From Neoechinorhynchus agilis (taxonomy: Eukaryota > Acanthocephala), in contig CM121341.1 in the NCBI GenBank assembly GCA_051530055.1, forward strand, positions 7,192,001 to 7,256,000: 64,000 bases of DNA, given 5' to 3'. Below the pieces are notes generated by a model. The model was given only the letters and a program-made list of their open reading frames with translations, had not been told where the DNA came from and did no database searches. Shown one piece after another: positions 54,651 through 64,000 of the stretch. Position 1 is the first letter of the stretch; every line of letters begins with the position of its first letter. The translations under genes were made by a program, and so were the position numbers.

Positions 54651-56693
54651 TCGTTCAAATTATTCAAAAATGAAATTATTAATTGTAGTTCTACTATCGA
54701 CAAATTATTTACAGGCTTAAAATTATCAAATAAATCAATTCAAATAATGTTTATCTCGCTTTTTGTTTTGTTGACCGAGTTATCGTGAATTCTAAGCGAA
54801 ATATTTTTTAATTGTCGAAAATCAAAGAAATTTTTATCGAATCGTGTAATTTTAAATATGCAAAATATTTCTCTCATTTTTTAAATATTCATCGTGTGTC
54901 GTAAAAGTGACCGTCTTAAGATTTTATTTATCCATCAGTAATAAAAATATCTTATTTCAGATCATAGATATTTCATGAAACGATGGGACGTCTTACAGCT
55001 CAGATTTTGTCGTATGCTTTTTTTTAATTTAATCAACAATTTTCTCTTGAAATAATAATGTGAAAAATATTGACTAAAATGCAAGCTAAATAATTTTTCA
55101 ACTTTTGTTTGAATATTTTATAAGCGCTTTATTTATTCTTGCTAAATCCAGTTAAATTAATCGTAATTTTTTCAAATTATTCACCTTTGTCTTTTGATAA
55201 TTATGAACAAAAAGTTATCTTCATTTTGTTAAGGACGCAGAAGGAAATTTTTGTCTCAATCTACTTTCGAAATTGCTTTTATTTTTGTAGAAAACTCCAG
55301 AAAAGTATAATTTGTAATTTAATTTTTAATATCGACTTCATAAATTAAGGTTCACAATTGATATTATTAGGTTCCATAAACACGTGAAATAAAAACAGCA
55401 CCCTAGGAACCGTCGCATTTTCGCCAGACTGAAAAGCAGCCCTGCACTATTTGTAGTCAAATACTTAGTCGCAAATATCAGGGAGAAGAAATTCAGCGGG
55501 ATTTCTGTCTGAAACGTAAATAAAACAAGATCTCGTTCACTTTAGGAGTTCTCTGGATAAAAATAGCAGCATGCTCAGACGAATGTATAGTCATGTAATT
55601 GATATCAAACGCAAGTTTATTAGCTTTTCTTAGTTAGAATATCAGAAAGTTCTATGTCTGGAGTTCCAGTTGGAAAAATTGCTGTCATTAATAACTATGC
55701 GCTTATTATTGTGGAATAACTTTCTGGTTTGCGGGAGGCCAAAGATAAAGGAATTAGTTCGCTCAACGTTATTTGATTTCCTGTCCTTGTCATTTTCAAG
55801 AGCGTACTTAAGTTGTACTTACCGTCAGACCGTAAGTAGTGGAAATTATCTTCTGCACCATTCCCATTTTGAATTTATTGTTATCTTTTTCGTTTCTTAT
55901 CGCACAATAAAATGCTTTGTTCTAGTTAGATGTAGAACCCGTGGATTTAACGTCGTTTCCCTTTAATTTGACATCCCATGAGTTTCATTGGAAAAGTGTC
56001 TCTAAAGTGCCCTGCGTCTAAGGAGAGTCAACAAAGGAATTCGTGGTTTTGCCCAAATACCGTTTTCGAAAACTGTCTTGTACGGCGCATCTCGATTTAC
56101 TCCAGCATTCCTTTTAGATGCCTCTTGATATCGCTTTAAAAAGTTCTATACGAATTCTATTTTTAGTTTCGCATATGCGAACGATTGTAATGGTCTTTTA
56201 TTCCGGTTAACTGATTATGCCTGTGACTTTCCTCAATGGTTGATAATATCTTCAGTACCGTTTTCCGGACTAGTGGAGATAATATCATAATGTTTGAGTT
56301 TTCCTATCCATTCCCTTAATGTACCCTCCGGCTACGCACCACATCTATTTCAAACTCAGTGTTTACGGCTTTCTCTACGACCTTATTTTGCGCATACATT
56401 TCTCAAAAATAGAAAATTCGTAGTTTTTTATATAGAGGCTCAATGAGCAAAACCCATAGACTCACCTACCTAATCTTATTAAAATACACTCAAAACTTCA
56501 TCGTTTTGATTCATCCAAAAGCTGTTAATAGTCGCTCATCTTAGTGTCGATATATAAATACCCGGATGCTGCGCATTTGTCTTACAATTACTATCAAACC
56601 TCTCATTCCGCAACCTCTATACCATGTTTGCTTTGCATCTCCGCCTTGCATAAAGCCATATCCCCTTCAAATGAGTCTAATGTCATTTTTCAG
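54651..56693. other. Intergenic or unresolved 5' region of Rap1GAP
   Basis: AT-rich with no confident exon. The N-terminal Rap1GAP segment normally found upstream of the catalytic domain (a FGGYWIEG-type motif) was looked for and not seen. Confidence 0.3.
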
Positions 56694-59600
56694 GATACGA
56701 ATCAACCGTCGATTTCTGCAATGATAAACTCATCTGACAAAATGACATCGAGATCTTCTTTCACAGAAGCATCTACTCCTTTTGTTCCATTAGCTATGAT
56801 TCCAAACGCTGGTTCGGATTTTAGTATGGAATCCTCGCTTGCGGACTCGTTTGAAGCCAACGATTGGGGTTTCGCTCTCTCCAGAACTAATATTGCCGAT
56901 GAATATGAGAAGCATTTTTTTCAAAAGGTAACCAGCCTCTTATAAAACGTGTCCCTCATTTACATCCAGGACCATTCTAACCTCGTTTCCATGGATGAAC
57001 TACTAGGACCTGTTGTTTTATCTCTCAAAAATGAAGACGATGGAATTAAAAAGTATTTAATGAGATGTATTTTGAGGTTTGTTAAGTCGATCAAACTTCT
57101 CTTAACTCGAACTTGAAAAAAGATTATCCTCTGGATCGAGGTTTACTGTTATAGACTATAGTAGCATTGCTCATAAAGAACCTCAACACATTTATAAGAG
57201 AATAGTAAGACAATTGGATCCGAGATTATATCGCAACAACCTACAACCAGTATCACTTATGAATTGTCTCGACGTAAGTCGTCATATAAATTATTCCTTG
57301 GTTGTTTTATGGTGAAGAAATTAAAATGATTTGAATTTCTTCGCCATAAAATAACCAATATGAACAGTTCAATCTTCAAACATAAATTATTCTCTCAGGC
57401 ATCTCGTCAAATTATGGAATTCGACAAAAAAATGGAAATTAATGCTTTTAAATTTGGAATTTTGTATCAGCGAAGCGGACAGGTGAGCTTAGCATTCCAT
57501 TTTGTGCCGAAAAATCTTCCATCAAAGTTGTAGTTGACAAATACTTTTAACAATGTGCCATCTTTATGCAAACCCATCTTAGTGTAGTCTAATGAATGTC
57601 ATTTCATCATAGTTCTTTGCTTCTACCACCTTTGCCGGCACTTTAGGGTTTCAATTTTTGACTTTTGTTAAATTGCTGACATTTACAAAAAAGATAATAG
57701 GATTTATAATTTCGGGATTTTCGTTTTTTATCAGGTCTTTGTCGTATGTTTTTACCTGATCGGAGAGTGCCAAATTCGCAGTCGTAAAACCAACTCCAGT
57801 TACTAATTTAAATTTTATTTATGGCACAAAGACATGAAAAATGTGGAATTAAAAGATCTTTTTTCAGTAGTCGTGGCAATCTTTCTTTATCTTAGACGAC
57901 AGAGGAAGCAATTTTAAGTAATCGTGGACACAGTGAAGTCTTTGAACGCTTCTTGGATAATATTGCAGAGCGCGTTCGATTGCAGAATTTCGATAAGTAA
58001 TGAATCATTTACAGTGTACACTGATGATTTTTGTCCCTTAAAGCAGGTATCTTGGCGGACTCGACAAATGCGGTGACATTGAGATTGAGTCGTATTACAC
58101 AAAGTTCAAAGGCAAAGAGATTATGTTCCATGTTAGCACAATGATCCCCTATAGATCGGGAGATCGACAACAATTGGAACGAAAGCGACATATTGGCAAC
58201 GATATTGTGATAATAGTATTTCAAGATTGTGCCGACACTTCATTCACTCCAGAAATGTTCCAATCAAAATTTTCTCATTGTATGATCGTAGTTAGACCTA
58301 AGGAAACATCCGATGGAACGTCGTACGAGGTGAGTACATTGAACACCGATCGCTTTTTTGCTCAATGTACATGTTCAGATCAATGTATTGAAACGAAAAG
58401 ACGTTCCAGATTTCCCACCACCGATACCATCTCGACTCATTCCAAGCGGGCCATATCTCAAAACCTTTTTGCTAACAAAACTTATCCAGGCAGAATATGC
58501 ATGTTACCGCGCTAAACAATTTCGAGGTCTTCAGACTACTGCAAGACGGTGCTTATTGGAATCACTTGTTCTTAAAATACGACCTGACGTGTTCCGGCAC
58601 TCTCCGGACTCCAATACTTCTTCGTTATCTGTAGGATCTTTATCGTCCTCCCCTTCACTGTCCTCTGGACGCAACTCTGTTATTTACACCGTCAAGAAAG
58701 CATTGCTGAGCAAGAAAATGAGGCAAAAGCTGGCTGACCAAAATCAAGCTGCAAGAGCAAAATCTCTTCCATCGGAAAGTGAGCCGAGGTTACCGGAGCT
58801 AAGAGGAGAATTCACTGAAGAGGACGATTTTGCCGAAATTAGAAGGATGAGAAATTTGTCCGACTCAAACCCATACACAAAAGTAAACATTTACACTTTT
58901 GTGGATCACATTTAATTTCTCTGACTTTTAGATGCTTCTAAGACCGTACTCAACGTAAGTGGAGATTTAAAAAAACAAAATTTAAGGCCAAAAAGCGATC
59001 GCAATTTGCTATAAAATTTTTTTTTAATTTTATCTTATGCGACTAACAATTTTCAAGTTGTGTCGTGAAAAAACAGAATTTGGTTACCATTTTAACCATC
59101 TATTAATTTGAAAATTGAGAGTTTGAACAATCGGACGTGCTATCTGATGGGATTAAACGGATTTTGTCTTATAAAATGAAATGTATTTTTAGTCCGAAAA
59201 AGAGCGTGTTAATGAATTAATGTAATCTTTGTACTTCTGGAAACGTAAGTTGCTTGGTTTGGTGAATAAAAAATTTCTTACATAAAATATTATATTTTCT
59301 ACGATATATAAAAAGTTTAATTAAATATTTTTGAAAATTAGCTATATGGCATGGCTTAGTCAAGACAGTTTGGATAAAGCAAATGAACAGACTCCAATGA
59401 TTGAAAGCGTAGAGGAAAGGGAAGAAGATGCTTCTGACAAGTCTACGGAATCGTCTTCAACAACGACTACTGCAATGAGTCCCCTAGTCAATCAGTCCAT
59501 GGTCAAAGAAGACATTATGTCCTCGCGTCAAAGCTCAATCGACCGCGAGAACGATCTTCACATAAACACCATTGATCGTAAGCTAGTAAGTATATTATGT

Positions 59601-59759
59601 GAGGATTTTTGAGGCGAAACATACACGGATATTTAGGCACAAATGAAGCGACGATTTAAGTCACTCAACTCCATTGGAGTAAATCAAGTTCAATCATTGA
59701 TTAAGCACAAGAACCACTCATTGACTAATTTGCCGGCAATCACATCTAGTGAATTTTGA
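56694..59759 (+). CDS. Rap1 GTPase-activating protein, ten exons, 5' end uncertain
   Basis: Switches off Rap GTPases by supplying a catalytic Asn, acting in adhesion and growth signalling. Exons are 56694-56927, 56970-57076, 57123-57273, 57399-57482, 57896-57996, 58047-58329, 58379-58882, 58932-58954, 59342-59585 and 59637-59759, all phase-compatible. An in-frame ATG at 56721 would give 608 aa; an extra 5' exon is possible because the first exon has an acceptor. Family blocks in order are EYEKHFFQK, ASRQIMEFDKKMEINAFKFGILYQRSGQ (in parts), LGGLDKCGD, EIMFHVSTMIPY, and RKRHIGNDIVIIVFQD, whose Asn (about residue 268) is the thumb residue. Then come FLLTKLIQAEYACYRAKQF and a Ser-rich tail (SSLSVGSLSSSPSLSS) with basic and acidic runs. 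No GoLoco or PDZ was seen. A 25-bp hairpin sits in the 57274-57398 intron. Confidence 0.92.
57298..57358. repeat. Perfectly paired hairpin inside a Rap1GAP intron
   Basis: 57298-57322 and 57334-57358 pair over 25 positions with an 11-nt loop. The only two non-Watson-Crick positions would be G-U wobbles in plus-strand RNA (G at 57304 and T at 57313 against the other arm). The intron is 125 nt long. This could be a tiny MITE or a structured or miRNA-like hairpin. Confidence 0.6.
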
Positions 59760-59962
59760 TAAATTGGAAACGAGGTTGATGTAAATAGGAAGGTTTAATT
59801 AATAGACAATTTCTTGGTCTTGAGTTTGGGCGTTACATCCGATTTGAGTGTCTAAGATCGAATCACTATTAACCATTAATCTTTCGCAACATGCATAGTC
59901 AATTCTAGTTTATTATTTCAAGATGAAACTATATATTTTGCTATTATTGTAATCGAGTACAA

Positions 59963-60850
59963 TTAAGTCTCGTCCTCCTCTTTTTGATGATTTTCAGCTG
60001 AATAATTTTGATGTGTACTTTCTACATGAAAATCCGCGGGACCTTTTTTCTGAGCGTACGTCTCAGCATTAGGAGAAGAATAATATGGATCATTCGGCAA
60101 GTTTTCATAAGATGGGCAATGTCCATGAGCAGCCAGACATGTTTCACACTGGCAAATATTACCAAAATTGCAGTTATTAAAAGCACATTCGTTGCAACCA
60201 CATCCAGAATAGGCGCAATGCTCACATTGACAGTCATGGTCATGCTCCTCTCGCCTGAAAATGAATATAATTAATCTTCCGACGGCTACAGTTGTTCCAA
60301 ACATGAGCAGGAAAAACCCTATGAGCACAATAAGCCGGTTTATCCATTGTGACCAGCAGAATTCGTTATAGCAGATAACGGTGCCATCCACGCAAATGCA
60401 TTGCTCACCGCAGTACTCGAATTTTATGAAAGCTAAATGGTCAAATATTTGTCCTTGTGTATTTCCATTAATACCAATATTGCAAGATTTTGTGCTATTT
60501 GATTGACCGTTGAGCACACAGGAATGGCAACACTGTCCATAAATCACATTTCCATTCTCCAAAGGACAATCTTGGTCTAGACAGCGGAGAGGTCTACAAT
60601 TATAGGAGTGATCGTTAGTGCATCGGCAGATGGAACAAGGGTCATTTTGTGATGGATTAGTCCAAATGTATCCAACTGGAACTTTCTGGAGTTTGTCGTT
60701 GATTGGGACGATACAAAATTTATCGTCCTGAAATTCGTTATCACTGTAAATGTCCACCGATTTTGCGTCTCGATAAGTGAATGGAAGGTTAATACCGTTG
60801 AGTTCACCGAAGACCACGGTGGCTATTAAGAGTTTAATAAACGTTTCCAT
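59963..60850 (-). CDS. Secreted-domain/TM protein with VWC module and Cys-rich cytosolic tail
   Basis: 295 aa, intronless. A signal peptide (1 to about 19) precedes a von Willebrand factor type C-like module at about 46-111 (WTNPSQNDPCSICRC, then CRPLRCLDQDCP, then GQCCHSC). A second partial one follows at about 123-165 (CGEQCICVDGTVICYNEFC). A membrane helix spans about 172-198 (RLIVLIGFFLLMFG...). The cytosolic side starts RREEHDHD and holds a dense cysteine cluster (207-245: CQCEHC, CGCNEC, CQCETC, HGHC), resembling a metal-binding or palmitoylation-rich segment, followed by a polar acidic tail. VWC modules often bind BMP/TGF-beta ligands, so a co-receptor or antagonist role is possible, but that is inference. 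The combination with a Cys-rich tail is not one I recognise. Confidence 0.8.
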   Translation of the reverse strand: METFIKLLIATVVFGELNGINLPFTYRDAKSVDIYSDNEFQDDKFCIVPINDKLQKVPVGYIWTNPSQNDPCSICRCTNDHSYNCRPLRCLDQDCPLENGNVIYGQCCHSCVLNGQSNSTKSCNIGINGNTQGQIFDHLAFIKFEYCGEQCICVDGTVICYNEFCWSQWINRLIVLIGFFLLMFGTTVAVGRLIIFIFRREEHDHDCQCEHCAYSGCGCNECAFNNCNFGNICQCETCLAAHGHCPSYENLPNDPYYSSPNAETYAQKKGPADFHVESTHQNYSAENHQKEEDET

Positions 60851-62600
60851 GCTTTCAAAGGATCAAGGAAGTAAAATTTTTGTGTATAAATGAACACTGT
60901 ACGGGTTTTTATAGCTTAAATGCCTTTTTCCTCACAAGTGTTGGCTTTGTCATTTGAGGGGTGGATGTGGTGGTGGTGGAAAAATGAGTAACTCGATGTT
61001 TGAGTCAAAAGACGTTCTGTCAGACAGTTGTGCAGGGGCTCTAAACGAAAGCTGAAGCGAAATTTAAGTTGCTGGAATGCGCTGAATCATTCGATCTCAA
61101 TTTAAGATGCGGCGCATTTTAACCTTACTTGGTTGTGATTTAAACATCATTAGAAACTGAACGGGGATGTACGGGGAGCTGTCATTGCTCGACACTCAAA
61201 TCGAAGCTGCCTTTAATTACGGAAATGTCAAAGGAGACAACGTCAAAAAGTGGTCCTCCGGGTTCCTGCAACGTGAATCGAAATTAACATTTGCATAAAG
61301 TTAAATTTGAGGTGCTATAGTTTCAAATAACTTTACTCACTTTAGAGAAACGCCATTAATGATTCATATCTTGAGAATAAGGTCGATCGATCTATTCAGA
61401 AACGTACACTCCAAGAAGGAGGATCGGGGAAGCGTAACTATTTTTTCGTAAATATCGATTAAAATGTTAAAATTTGTCAAAAAGCATTTTCGGCGCAATT
61501 TCCCAACGCTGATAAATTCCAGCTCGCAATAATTGAAAGCAATCAAAATGCCATAAACGATACACTGATGTCCGTAAATACGTTTTGTCAATTCATTCAA
61601 ACTCATATATTTTTAAAACACTCTCATTGAAGTCGTGGTGGCTTTCCGTATACATAAATCAAATGTTACTTAATTGTGCAATGGAAAAGGCATTGTTTTT
61701 TGTATTTAATCCCGAGAATACTTATTTTTATCAAATGAATGGGTCGAATCTGGCACCCATTCGTGACAGTTAAACACATTCAAGATATTTTTGAAATCTG
61801 GCCAGTCGGTAACTTTTCAGTATCTATGTATGGCCTTTTTTTTCAAGGAAAAATTATCAGCAATGAAAAAGCCACACATAGATAACCCATCATTATATTT
61901 GCCAGCCTGCTAGGATACATTTTGACTAAGGTACTTACACAAAAGTTGTTAAAAATTGTAAATTAGAATGGGTTGTATCATTTTATCAAAATCATATTTT
62001 CTAAATTCAGCAACGAACAATCTCGGCAAAAATTATATAAATTCATTAAATTATTCTCTAAGAATTCTTTGAAGTGTATTTGTCGAGATGTTTTAAGGAG
62101 CTCTTAATGGTCAGGTTAAACTATCGAAATGACTGTAAATTCCTGCTTTACAAAATTCGAGTGAACGAAACTTGCGAACTAAGCGAATTTACCGTGCTGA
62201 AACGAAATTCGAACGTTATCTTGTTTACATTACTTATAACTTGAAACAATTTTGGATACTTCTGTCATTATTTATTGTTCCCCTTATCTCTGAGAATAAC
62301 TTACTGATTTTACTCTTGACCTCTGAAAAGGACTAGGCCTTCTAGCAAGCTTGACACATTCATTTTAGTTATTCAGTATTGAAAAACTTTTCTTCGTGGC
62401 TAATTCACGGGGAATCGACGTTATCCTTAAAGTTTTTCTTTATGATTGATCTTGTAAAACTTGTTTCCGTTAAAAATTATAACTAAATACTACCAATTTT
62501 CCTGGATTTGTTGCACCTTTAGGAAATAAACAATACAGTAAAAAATTAGAAAATCTATAAAAATAGCACGGCATTTCAATGATCGGGTCAAAAATATTCA
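60851..62600. other. Intergenic, nothing recognised
   Basis: Upstream region of the VWC-type gene and AT-rich DNA. Small frames on both strands (61364-61606 minus, 61585-61773 plus) are unsupported. Confidence 0.35.
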
Positions 62601-62602
62601 TA

Positions 62603-63515
62603 CAAAGGAGATAATTATTGTAGAACGCGGAGGTAGTATTAAAAATTGTTTCTAAAATTTAATTAAAAACTTTTCGAACTAAAAAAGTTTCATACAAAAA
62701 TGAGATAATTATTGGAACGCGAAGGTAGTATTAAAAATTGTTTCTAAAATTTTATTAAAAATTTTTCGAACTAAAAGTTTCATACAAAAATGAGATAATT
62801 ATTGTGGAACGCGGAGGTAGTATTAAAAATTGTTTCTAAAATTTTATTAAAAACTTTTCGAACCAAAAGTTTCATACACAAATGAGATAATTATTGTGGA
62901 ACGCGAAGGTAGTATTAAAAATTGTTTCTAAAATTTTATTAAAAACTTTTCGAACCAAAAGTTTCATGCACAAATGAGATAATTATTGTGGAACGCGAAG
63001 GTAGTATTAAAAATTGTTTCTAAAATTTTATTAAAAACTTTTCGAACTAAAAGTTTCATACAAAAATGAGATAATTATTGTGGAACGCGAAGGTAGTATT
63101 AAAAATTGTTTCTAAAATTTTATTAAAAACTTTTCGAACCAAAAGTTTCATACAAAAATGAGATAAACGCGAAGGTAGTATTAAAAATTGTTTCTAAAAT
63201 TTTATTAAAACTTTAAAGCACAAATATTAAGAAGAATATTAAAAATTGTTTCTAAAATTTTATTAAAAACTTTTCGAACCAAAAGTTTCATACAAAAATG
63301 AGATAATTATTGTGGAACGCGAAGGTAGTATTAAAAATTGTTTCTAAAATTTTATTAAAAACTTTTCGAACTAAAAGTTTCATACAAAAATGAGATAATT
63401 ATTGTAGAACGCGGAGGTAGTATTAAAAATTGTTTCTAAAATTTTATTAAAAACTTTTCGAACCAAAAGTTTCATACACAAATGAGATAATTATTGTGGA
63501 ACGCAAAGGTAGTAT
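62603..63515. repeat. Satellite, ~93-bp unit, ~10 copies
   Basis: GAGATAATTATTG followed by GGAACGCGAAGGTAGTATT and TTGTTTCTAAAATTTTATT recurs at a ~92-bp period from 62603 to 63515. One unit near 63160 has lost its centre, and the next (63180-63260) is a chimaeric short form ending AAAGCACAAATATTAAG. Units are over 90 percent AT-rich and near identical. Confidence 0.92.
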
Positions 63516-63957
63516 ATGAATTTCAAACTAGTCTCGCCGTCACCTGTAATGCCACAAACGTTTCGCTTTCCTCGCCCCCTCCCGGTTAATTGTTTATTTC
63601 ATGCAAATTGGCGTCTATTTTCTCGATCAATAATCAACAAAACCCTATTATGGAATAAATACGCCTGTATTAATCTTTGACAAGAACCAGCACACGATGC
63701 TTATGCTGCTTTCCTTGCTCCGTCTAAAGGATCGCATACGCCGCCCGTCTCTATGAGAACATCAGACATCACAACTGCCACCCAGCTCGTTAGCACGTCT
63801 TATTCCTCCGATCGACATTCCTTTCCAAGTCAGTTTCGTACGGTTCCGTGTCTTCTTTAACTCATCTTCGCAATCCCGTCACCAAGCGACGGCAAGTGCA
63901 TTTCTCACCCCTCGAACACTCATTGAGTTTTGTGATAAACTTCAGGTGATTGTAATG
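63516..63957. other. GC-richer segment, possible exon on plus strand
   Basis: 63680-63860 reads open on the plus strand with protein-like content (PAHDAYAAFLAPSKGSHTPP, then SYSSDRHSFPSQFRTV). An AAG lies just before it, but no start or donor was secured. Composition is clearly different from the AT-rich flank. Confidence 0.3.
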
Positions 63958-64000
63958 ACCTCGCCGACACTGGTCAGAAGACAAGATAACATCTCATCGG
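63945..64000 (+). CDS. Possible exon running off the window
   Basis: A CTTCAG acceptor (63939-63944) opens a frame VIVMTSPTLVRRQDNISS that continues past the window end. An internal ATG could be a start after a trans-splice site. Too short to name. Confidence 0.35.

Noticed and set aside
58009-58515. Alternative frames over the Rap1GAP catalytic exons
   Set aside because: The spliced frame contains the catalytic Asn motif and family blocks in order.
60008-60807. Frames opposite and overlapping the VWC-type gene
   Set aside because: The minus frame has a signal peptide, Cys-patterned modules and a membrane helix; the others are shadows.

Overview
This window comes from a small AT-rich animal genome, most likely a nematode. 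Where coding frames can be joined across gaps, the introns are very short (usually 34-70 nt, GT...AG, weak polypyrimidine tracts). Several start codons sit directly behind an AG acceptor, as expected with trans-splicing. The gene families (CK1/TTBK-like kinase, Brat/NCL-1-type NHL protein, SLC46 carrier, GH18 chitinase, small HSP pair, Rap1GAP) are ordinary for nematodes. The call is inferred from gene content and style. No rRNA or mitochondrial marker is present to prove it.

Layout: 0.5-3.3 kb holds a CK1-family kinase, an Alba-domain RNase P/MRP-like protein and an aldo-keto reductase. 3.3-9.4 kb is mostly repeats: a hairpin element, a minisatellite with an open hexapeptide-repeat frame, and an eight-copy ~148-bp satellite. 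9.4-15.7 kb holds an intronless group II PAK kinase, a four-exon NIPP1 (PPP1R8) gene whose long intron carries a duplicated hairpin transposon, a ~188-bp satellite next to the NIPP1 start, an RSPH9-like radial-spoke gene, and UFM1 divergent from it. A LINE 3' end lies at 16.5-17.0 kb. 20.76-27.34 kb is a large inverted duplication with ~2.7-kb arms that encode the same NHL protein twice, head-out, around a ~1.1-kb spacer.

27-38 kb is sparse apart from a five-exon SLC46-like transporter. Two small HSP genes follow at 38.3-39.2 kb. They are followed by seven ~487-bp tandem units, each with a class II-sized tRNA-like sequence, plus an inverted broken copy (39.3-43.2 kb). A seven-exon GH18 chitinase-like gene spans 43.8-47.3 kb. 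Its first intron has been inflated to 2 kb by a LINE tail and about 13 tandem repeats. 47.3-51 kb has a tRNA-like relic, a decayed LINE reverse transcriptase and DNA-transposon ends. 51.9-59.8 kb holds an orphan first exon, a three-exon small membrane protein and a ten-exon Rap1GAP. 60.0-60.9 kb encodes a cysteine-rich VWC-type membrane protein on the minus strand. The window ends with a ~93-bp satellite and a possible exon at the edge.

The genes do not form an obvious pathway; this is ordinary eukaryotic gene order with heavy repeat traffic. Multi-exon models for NIPP1, RSPH9, SLC46, GH18, the 53.6-kb membrane protein and the Rap1GAP catalytic part were built by hand from phase-compatible GT/AG junctions that restore family-typical protein. 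The strongest points for follow-up are the NHL inverted duplication, the satellite that looks derived from a solo hairpin element, the tRNA-like tandem array, the RSPH9 homologue and a fully paired intronic hairpin in the Rap1GAP gene.
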